A DNA stretch of 64,000 bases from Adenanthera pavonina (lineage: Eukaryota > Streptophyta > Magnoliopsida > Fabales > Fabaceae): contig JAIVEN010000008.1 in assembly GCA_026686845.1 (NCBI GenBank), positions 10,198,501 through 10,262,500 on the forward strand, given 5' to 3'. The translations under genes and the position numbers were made by a program. The notes beneath the pieces are model-generated. The model saw nothing but the letters and a program-made list of their open reading frames with translations. It had not been told where the DNA came from and did no database searches. Below are positions 59,109-64,000 of this stretch, piece after piece. The stretch's first letter is position 1. Every line of letters starts with the position of its first letter.

Positions 59109-60438
59109 GTATGTGCATAATATAAATATTGAAGCTTATCTGTTATTGAGAATATCAAGAGCTCTAGATTCCACCGACAAAATTTTATTTCATTTGTTAA
59201 CCTTTATCCAATATTTTAAAAAAAAAATTGGAATATGTGGTCATTGAATATATATAGGTACTGACAACTTGTTCGATTGTAGTCAAACTATAATTGAATG
59301 AATCACAGTTAAATAATATGAGAAGACTTAAGTATTTAAGTTTATATACTTAACATACTTGCATTAAATCAAATTAAAACACGTGAATTTTAAATTTACA
59401 AATAAATTAATAATACAAATAATAAAACACTTGTCCTGATTTAATTAGATTAAGTTAAAATAATTTAAGTGTATGAGCTTAAATACTTCAGTTTTTTTCC
59501 CTAAATTATAATGAATTTTTAATTTTATATTTAAGAGTAGTATAAACAATAAAAAATTTGATAAGATCGATTTTTATTGGATGATGACTAATTATTGGAC
59601 TATTTTATTGATCTTTCTTTAGGTTTCAACTAGACATCGTTTTGATAACTTTATATACTGCGAATCAAGATCCACTACTTTGCTAACTCATAGGCCGAAC
59701 TCGCAAATTTGACTCGATTAATTATTGAAAAAAAAATATTTTTAGCCATTTTTGTTGGATTTTGATTAGTTCAAGATATTTTGAAAAATACCCTAAACCA
59801 AACTAATATTCATCCTTTCACAAGTTGAAATGACCAATTTGGTTCGAATTTTACAAGTCCGGTTAAATAGTTTCTAATAATATGTTTTATATATTGTTTC
59901 TAAAAAGGTACTTTACAATTTTTTTTTGGCCAACAAAAAGGTACTCTATCGAGTCTCATAAGTTAATTTTAGAAATAATTATTGGTTCTTAATATTAGAG
60001 TATAATAAGAAGTCATACATATGAAAACAATGAAAGAGATGAGTAGTACATAAGCTTGTGATAATCCTATAACTATATAGCTTAAGCAAACTTGTCCTTC
60101 AAAATTATGAGTAAATAATCAAAACAATTGTTATAGAGATTGAGAAGGATTAAGAGAGATAATTGAGATGCGTATGAAATTTAATAAGAAGTTAGGGTAA
60201 TTTTGGAATATATTTTTTGTAATGTTTGAATAATTCCAGACAACAAATGAATTTTAAAAAATTTCCTTAGTATAGATGAATCAGTTAGTTAGAAAGTGAC
60301 ATTTTTTATTATACACACACAAAGTATCTTTTAAGACTCTTAACAAACTCAATGAATGTGGGAATTATTTAATGTCATTTCTGTTACTGAAGACATTGCC
60401 TTGAAACGACTGAATTAATCTTTGTTTCTGGACCACAG
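59109..60438 (+). other. Intron 2 of the patatin-like gene
   Basis: A 1,330-bp AT-rich intron with GTATGT donor and CCACAG acceptor, longer than the others. No LTR ends, target duplications or ORFs were recognised inside it. Confidence 0.75.
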
Positions 60439-60601
60439 CCTTGTTCCTATACTCGGCTGTCCCTTATGTGACGGGAAGTACTTATGAGAAATGTTGCGCC
60501 AACAAATGAATGAAACACTTCTAAATCAGACAGCAACAAATGTAGTTATCCCTTCCTACGACATCAAGCTTCTTCAAACAACTTTATTTTCAAGCTTCAA
60601 G
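60439..60601 (+). pseudogene. Patatin-like exon 3 with nonsense codon
   Basis: Acceptor 'gaccacag' and donor AAG|GTTAAT. It is in phase with the end of exon 2 (two bases plus one). The product reads 'CDGKYL', stop, then 'EMLRQQMNETLLNQTATNVV' and 'IPSYDIKLLQTTLFSSFK', which fits the family's 'YDGKYL..LL' and 'TNVVIPTFDIK' blocks. TGA 60,485-60,487 stands where an Arg (CGA) or similar codon is expected and fits a single C-to-T change. Confidence 0.88.
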
Positions 60602-60699
60602 GTTAATTTATATAATTTCTTATCGTTCCTAATTAATTAATTCACTCACACAATTATTCTTAATTTCTTGTTTGACGATGATGATATTGATCGATCCAG

Positions 60700-60762
60700 T
60701 TGGATGTACTTCCTCAGTTAAATGTCAAACTCTCCGATGTGTGTATAGGAACTTCAGCTGCA
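60700..60762 (+). pseudogene. Patatin-like exon 4, left part
   Basis: Acceptor 'gatccag'. It encodes 'LPQLNVKLSDVCIGTSAA' in frame and is interrupted after GCT GCA by a solo LTR at 60,763. The last five bases (CTGCA) are the left target duplication. Confidence 0.9.
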
Positions 60763-63023
60763 TGTAATGCCCCTCATGATACTTTTGTTGGCATGGTGTT
60801 TAGTACTGGAGGGGATAGTTCAAGAGGAACCAGAAAAGGCTCCGCGCCGTGGCGAGGAGCAGGGCCGCCACGGCGAGAAACTTTCCAGTGGCATTGTTCT
60901 GGATAATTTGGTGGAGCCGCGGCGAGGCATGCTGAACAAGCAGTGAGAGTCGGAAAAATTGTTTAAATCCGGACTAGTCGGACGCGAAAGAAAGAAAGAA
61001 AACGAAGGGAGCGATGCAGAGAGACGAGGAACAGTGCTAGGGTTCGGCATTTTCGGTGTCCCAGAGTGATTCTCGTCCATTGGGAGCTTGGATTTAAGTT
61101 GGTAAGCGTTCCCTACTTCTCTCTCTCCATCTTCTTCGGTTGAAATTTAGGATTTCCGGTTGTATGGTTGGATTTCCGGTTTGGGGTGAAATCCACCGAT
61201 TGAAATGGATGTTTTGAGGTTAATGGAACGTGTTTTGGTATTCTTGTTGCTTGAATGTGAGTTTCGAAGGGATTATGTATGTTTAGAGCTTAACCCTAGG
61301 ATGTTTTTGGTTAGGGCTCTTGGGAATCCGAAGTATATGAGGTTGTGTAGTGTTTGAGTGATCCCTAAGAGCTTATTGACGCTTGAAAAGGGTGTTGGAA
61401 CCTTGGGTTAGGTTAATGTGGTTGAATTGCGATGTTTGATTTGTTGGTATATTATGCTAATGGAAGAATTCTGACATGATAAAGGTTGTTGGCTAATCGA
61501 GAGGGGTTCACGTGTACTGGACAGTTCAAGGAAACTTGTGGAACTTGTGTGTGTGTGGTAACGACAATTGAGGTAACCGGGTATTTGTTTATATTGTGTT
61601 GACTATGTTATATGGTAGTACGTGTATTTGTATATATATGTATGTTTCATTCATACCAGGATACTGGTGGGTTGCATGTACTGTCGTTATATATATATAT
61701 CATGGTATGAATACTGTTAGACGATGGTTATGACTATGATGATGATATGTGTGATGATGATATGATATGTTGCATACATGACATTATGATGATGATATGA
61801 TGATACATGAGCATCATCACATAACATTGTGAGATTGTGATGTATGGTGGATGTAGTGGTGATGACGTGATGGTGGTATGATGCATGATGATGTATATAT
61901 ATGTTAGGGAGGATAAGGTTGGATTATATGTATATATGTTAGGGAGAATAAGGTTGGATTATATACATACATGTTAGGGAGGATAAGGTTGGATTATGTA
62001 TATATGTTAGGGAGGATAAGGGTGGATGATATATGTGTTAAGGAGGATAAGGATGGAGTCCCTGTGAGGGCGACATGCATGTTATTCATTTCATATTGCA
62101 TTGATGATTTGTGTAAGATATATGTATATATATGTGTGTGTGTGTGTGGTTGTGGTTCCCGGTTACTGAGACATTGTCTCACCCCCTCTCCCATAAACTA
62201 ACCTTTCAGGTGATGGTTCTGGCACTAGTCCTGAGAAGACGCGGGAGTAGCTGTGTACGTGGGAATAGTCTATGTAGCGTGTGTATTCTGTAATGGTATT
62301 TTGTGCCAAGTAAGATAGAGAATGGTTTGTAATGAATATAAGACAGGGTTGAGACTGGTTATGTATGTATGTTTATGTATGTGGTATGTATGGTTGAATG
62401 TTGTGGAGAAGTTAGTATGACCGTATTGGTAAGTCCAGAGTGTTGTTGGGCCTTGTTGGTTTGTGTAAGGGCCTGTATCCCATTTGGTCAAGTTGGATTC
62501 CAAGGGGTCAAATTTCAGAGGAGTGGTTCCTTTGAGGTGAAACCTCTTTGAACAGGTTTGTTCGAGAGATTTGGACCTGTATGAATGGTCTCTAAGCGAC
62601 CAGTTGCCTTTGGTGGCAATTGGAGGGGGCTAGTGGTGAGTTTTGGTCGACAAGTGGCCAAAACAGTGTCGAGAGTCCAGAATCTCCATACGGAGTTGGA
62701 TTGAGGTAAAAGTGGTGTTTGTGGATAGATGGGGACTAGATTGACTTGTAGGAGTTGGAATCGAGTCAATCGGAGGTCGGAGCATAAAGTTATGCACGTT
62801 AGAAGTTCCCCCCGGAGTATTGATTTTGCTGATATAGTATATCAGTAGGGGGCGCCGCGGCGCGGGAAGGCAGGCCGCTGCCCTATCCCAGTTTTTGGAT
62901 GTTTCAAGTCGTTTCCACTGTGTTTATGAGTTGGAAGAGTTGTTTTGAGAGGTCAGGGATGTGTTGGGTCAGATTTTGAAGTATTTGGTTAAATATGGAA
63001 GTGCAAGGAGGTAGGGTGTTACA
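60763..63023 (+). mobile_element. A-family solo LTR in patatin exon 4, TSD CTGCA
   Basis: A 2,261-bp LTR starts TGTAATGCCCCTCATGATAC and ends GGTGTTACA. CTGCA occurs on both sides (60,758-60,762 and 63,024-63,028). Without the insert and one duplication the exon reading frame is continuous. No internal element is present, so the full retrotransposon inserted and later recombined to a solo LTR. GC-rich CCGCGG boxes near both ends are intact, and similarity to the minus solo LTR at 4,960-7,344 is very high, pointing to a recent insertion. Confidence 0.96.
61890..62055 (+). repeat. Minisatellite in solo LTR, ~34-bp unit
   Basis: 'gttagggaggataaggttgg' with an 'attatatgtatata' linker recurs about five times, diverging in the last unit to 'ttaaggaggataagg'. 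Other A LTRs have one or two units (51,723 and 51,764), so this copy has expanded. Confidence 0.8.
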
Positions 63024-63028
63024 CTGCA

Positions 63029-63112
63029 CCAATTTCTTTCCCACCCTATTATTTCAAGCACGAAGATACTGAATTCAATCTCATCGATGGTGTAGTCACC
63101 GCGATTATTCCG
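63029..63112 (+). pseudogene. Patatin-like exon 4, right part with catalytic Asp region
   Basis: 28 codons in frame, 'PISFPPYYFKHEDTEFNLID' then 'GVVTAIIP', ending at donor CCG|GTAATT. Family members read DGGVxANNP or DGA, where the Asp is the second catalytic residue. Here Asp is kept but the loop is DGVVTAIIP, short by one Gly and with Asn-Asn changed to Ile-Ile. This would likely harm activity even without the LTR. Confidence 0.85.
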
Positions 63113-63908
63113 GTAATTTTGAGATTTATTACTAAACTAGAAAAACCATCATCTATCATTGTAGCTGTAGCGGTATAAATCTATAGGCTTGCTTCATATG
63201 TACGGGGAATTAGGAGGGAAGTTAAACTTCTCATGAATTCATCAATCATTCCTGTTTTGTTTAAAAGAAGCATAGATTTTTCAGAAATTTGAACTTAACT
63301 CAAAAAGTAGAACTTATCAGGTAAAACCGAGAAAAGTTCTACTTCCACAATATTTTGTCATATGTTTCAAAACACTCAATTTTTTAATATATTATAGAAT
63401 ACACATGGCATGTATTCCTTTAACACTAGAATATAATATATTTATTAAAAAATAATTTGAACTTTCCTAAAATAAAAAAAAAATTAAACAAGCGGAACAC
63501 GCATGAACTTTTCAAGAAACTATTTTTTAAGAAGTATACTAAACGACCCCTATATCTATCCATATATACATATTCAATAAAATTTTAGTAAGTCACATTG
63601 TTCACATAACTTATTTCTTGGATTTCATGCAATGCATGGCCTACAATATATAAATTTTTGGTATATGTAGTTACTATTTTATTTTAAGAAAATCACTGTT
63701 ACAAGATTAGTTATTTTTTGAAAATCTAATATACACATATATCATTAATAGTGCAACTCAGTCTCCAAAGTATTGCATGCAATGCACAAGTCACATAATT
63801 ATGCTGGCTTGGTTTCATTTCATTATATGTAATTATGCTGGTTTGGTTTCGTTTCACATAATTAACCGATGATTATTATTTTTTGTTTTTGGTTGATTAA
63901 TTTTTCAG
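63113..63908 (+). other. Intron 4 of the patatin-like gene
   Basis: A 796-bp AT-rich intron with GT-AG ends. A direct repeat 'taattatgctggcttggttt' / 'taattatgctggtttggttt' lies at 63,796 and 63,830, 34 bp apart. No insertion recognised. Confidence 0.75.
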
Positions 63909-64000
63909 GCAAGGCTTGCTCTCAGTGAGGTGTTACAACAAGAAAAATATAGGAACAAAGAAATCCGTTTGCTTTCTCTAGGAACTGGAGATTCAAATAA
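63909..64000 (+). pseudogene. Patatin-like exon 5, partial
   Basis: The acceptor TTTTTCAG ends at 63,908. The product 'ARLALSEVLQQEKYRNKEIR' then 'LLSLGTGDSN' fits the family's 'LA..EV' and 'LSLGTG' blocks in phase 0 with exon 4. It continues past the window end. Confidence 0.88.

Larger units (their letters stand above)
58482..64000 (+). pseudogene. Patatin-like lipid acyl hydrolase, disrupted, runs off window
   Basis: Patatin-like proteins cleave acyl groups from membrane lipids using a Ser-Asp dyad and act in storage, defence and lipid turnover. Exons read here are 58,482-58,669, 58,908-59,108, 60,439-60,601, 60,700-60,762 plus 63,029-63,112, and 63,909 onward. All introns are GT-AG. A hydrophobic N-terminal segment ('GVFLLLLLVLSNQLMVGFA') looks like a signal peptide. 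DGGG (oxyanion hole) and GISTG (nucleophile serine) are present. Lesions are an out-of-phase exon 1/2 join, a 17-G frameshift after the serine, TGA in exon 3, a solo LTR in exon 4, and DGV where the family has DGG/DGA. The C-terminal third lies outside the window. Start chosen from the TATA position and signal peptide; an in-frame ATG at 58,404 would add 26 residues. Confidence 0.9.

Noticed and set aside
1..64000. A novel defence system, biosynthetic cluster or RNA gene
   Set aside because: Nothing outside retrotransposon debris, tandem repeats and one patatin-like pseudogene shows coding or RNA-gene signals that I can support.

Overview
The window looks like plant nuclear DNA from a repeat-rich, AT-rich genome, most likely a flowering plant. 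It is almost entirely nested LTR retrotransposon debris around one recognisable host gene, a broken patatin-like lipid acyl hydrolase at the right edge (exon 1 at about 58.5 kb, running off the end at 64,000). No bacterial, organellar, rRNA, tRNA or CRISPR feature was seen. The evidence for a plant is Ty3/gypsy chromovirus protein remnants, a Ty1/copia Sirevirus-type element with an env-like ORF, plant-style GT-AG introns, a patatin fold and a SINE tail ending in TTG repeats.

For reading the features I name LTR families by letter. A is a ~2.3-2.4 kb Ty3/gypsy LTR (TGTAAY...GTGTTACA). B is a ~2.4 kb gypsy LTR with a TATAAATAG promoter. C and E are older A-related LTRs. G is a ~2.9 kb gypsy LTR. 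D is a ~1.66 kb LTR (TGTTGGGG...CTCCAACA). S is a ~1.5 kb Sirevirus-like LTR.

Layout. 0-8.4 kb: an old C LTR carrying a 5'-truncated SINE, a complete B solo LTR (target duplication GAGAG) and a complete A solo LTR on the minus strand (target duplication AGTCT). 8.4-10 kb: AT-rich DNA, then a copy of the sequence that also lies upstream of the patatin gene. 10.2-12.2 kb: three successive tandem-repeat arrays. 12.2-14.7 kb: unclassified. 14.7-20.7 kb: a decayed gypsy chromovirus with protease, RT, RNase H, integrase, chromodomain and 3' LTR. 20.7-33.4 kb: a second gypsy element broken up by a rearranged copia piece, an internally deleted Sirevirus-like element (minus strand) and a D solo LTR. 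33.4-34.5 kb: a second copy of the patatin-upstream sequence. 34.5-37.6 kb: the 3' end of a gypsy element plus its B LTR. 37.7-42.2 kb: an A/E-type LTR piece, then a gypsy element with LTR, PBS, an extra ORF ahead of gag, and gag. 42.2-53 kb: a stack of G, S, E, B and A LTR pieces. 53-56.8 kb: a second C LTR split by a shortened A LTR. 56.8-64 kb: patatin upstream region, promoter and five exons.

The patatin-like gene keeps the oxyanion-hole DGGG motif and the GxSxG nucleophile motif, but several independent lesions break it. The exon 1/2 phase is wrong, a 17-G run shifts the frame directly after the catalytic serine motif, exon 3 has an in-frame TGA, and a 2,261-bp A solo LTR flanked by CTGCA sits inside exon 4. 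Two other copies of its 5' flank, ~23-25 kb apart, suggest this was once a patatin-like gene cluster whose other members were overrun by transposons.

Edges of truncated repeats are estimates from by-eye comparison between copies. Edges of complete LTRs with target duplications are exact as read.
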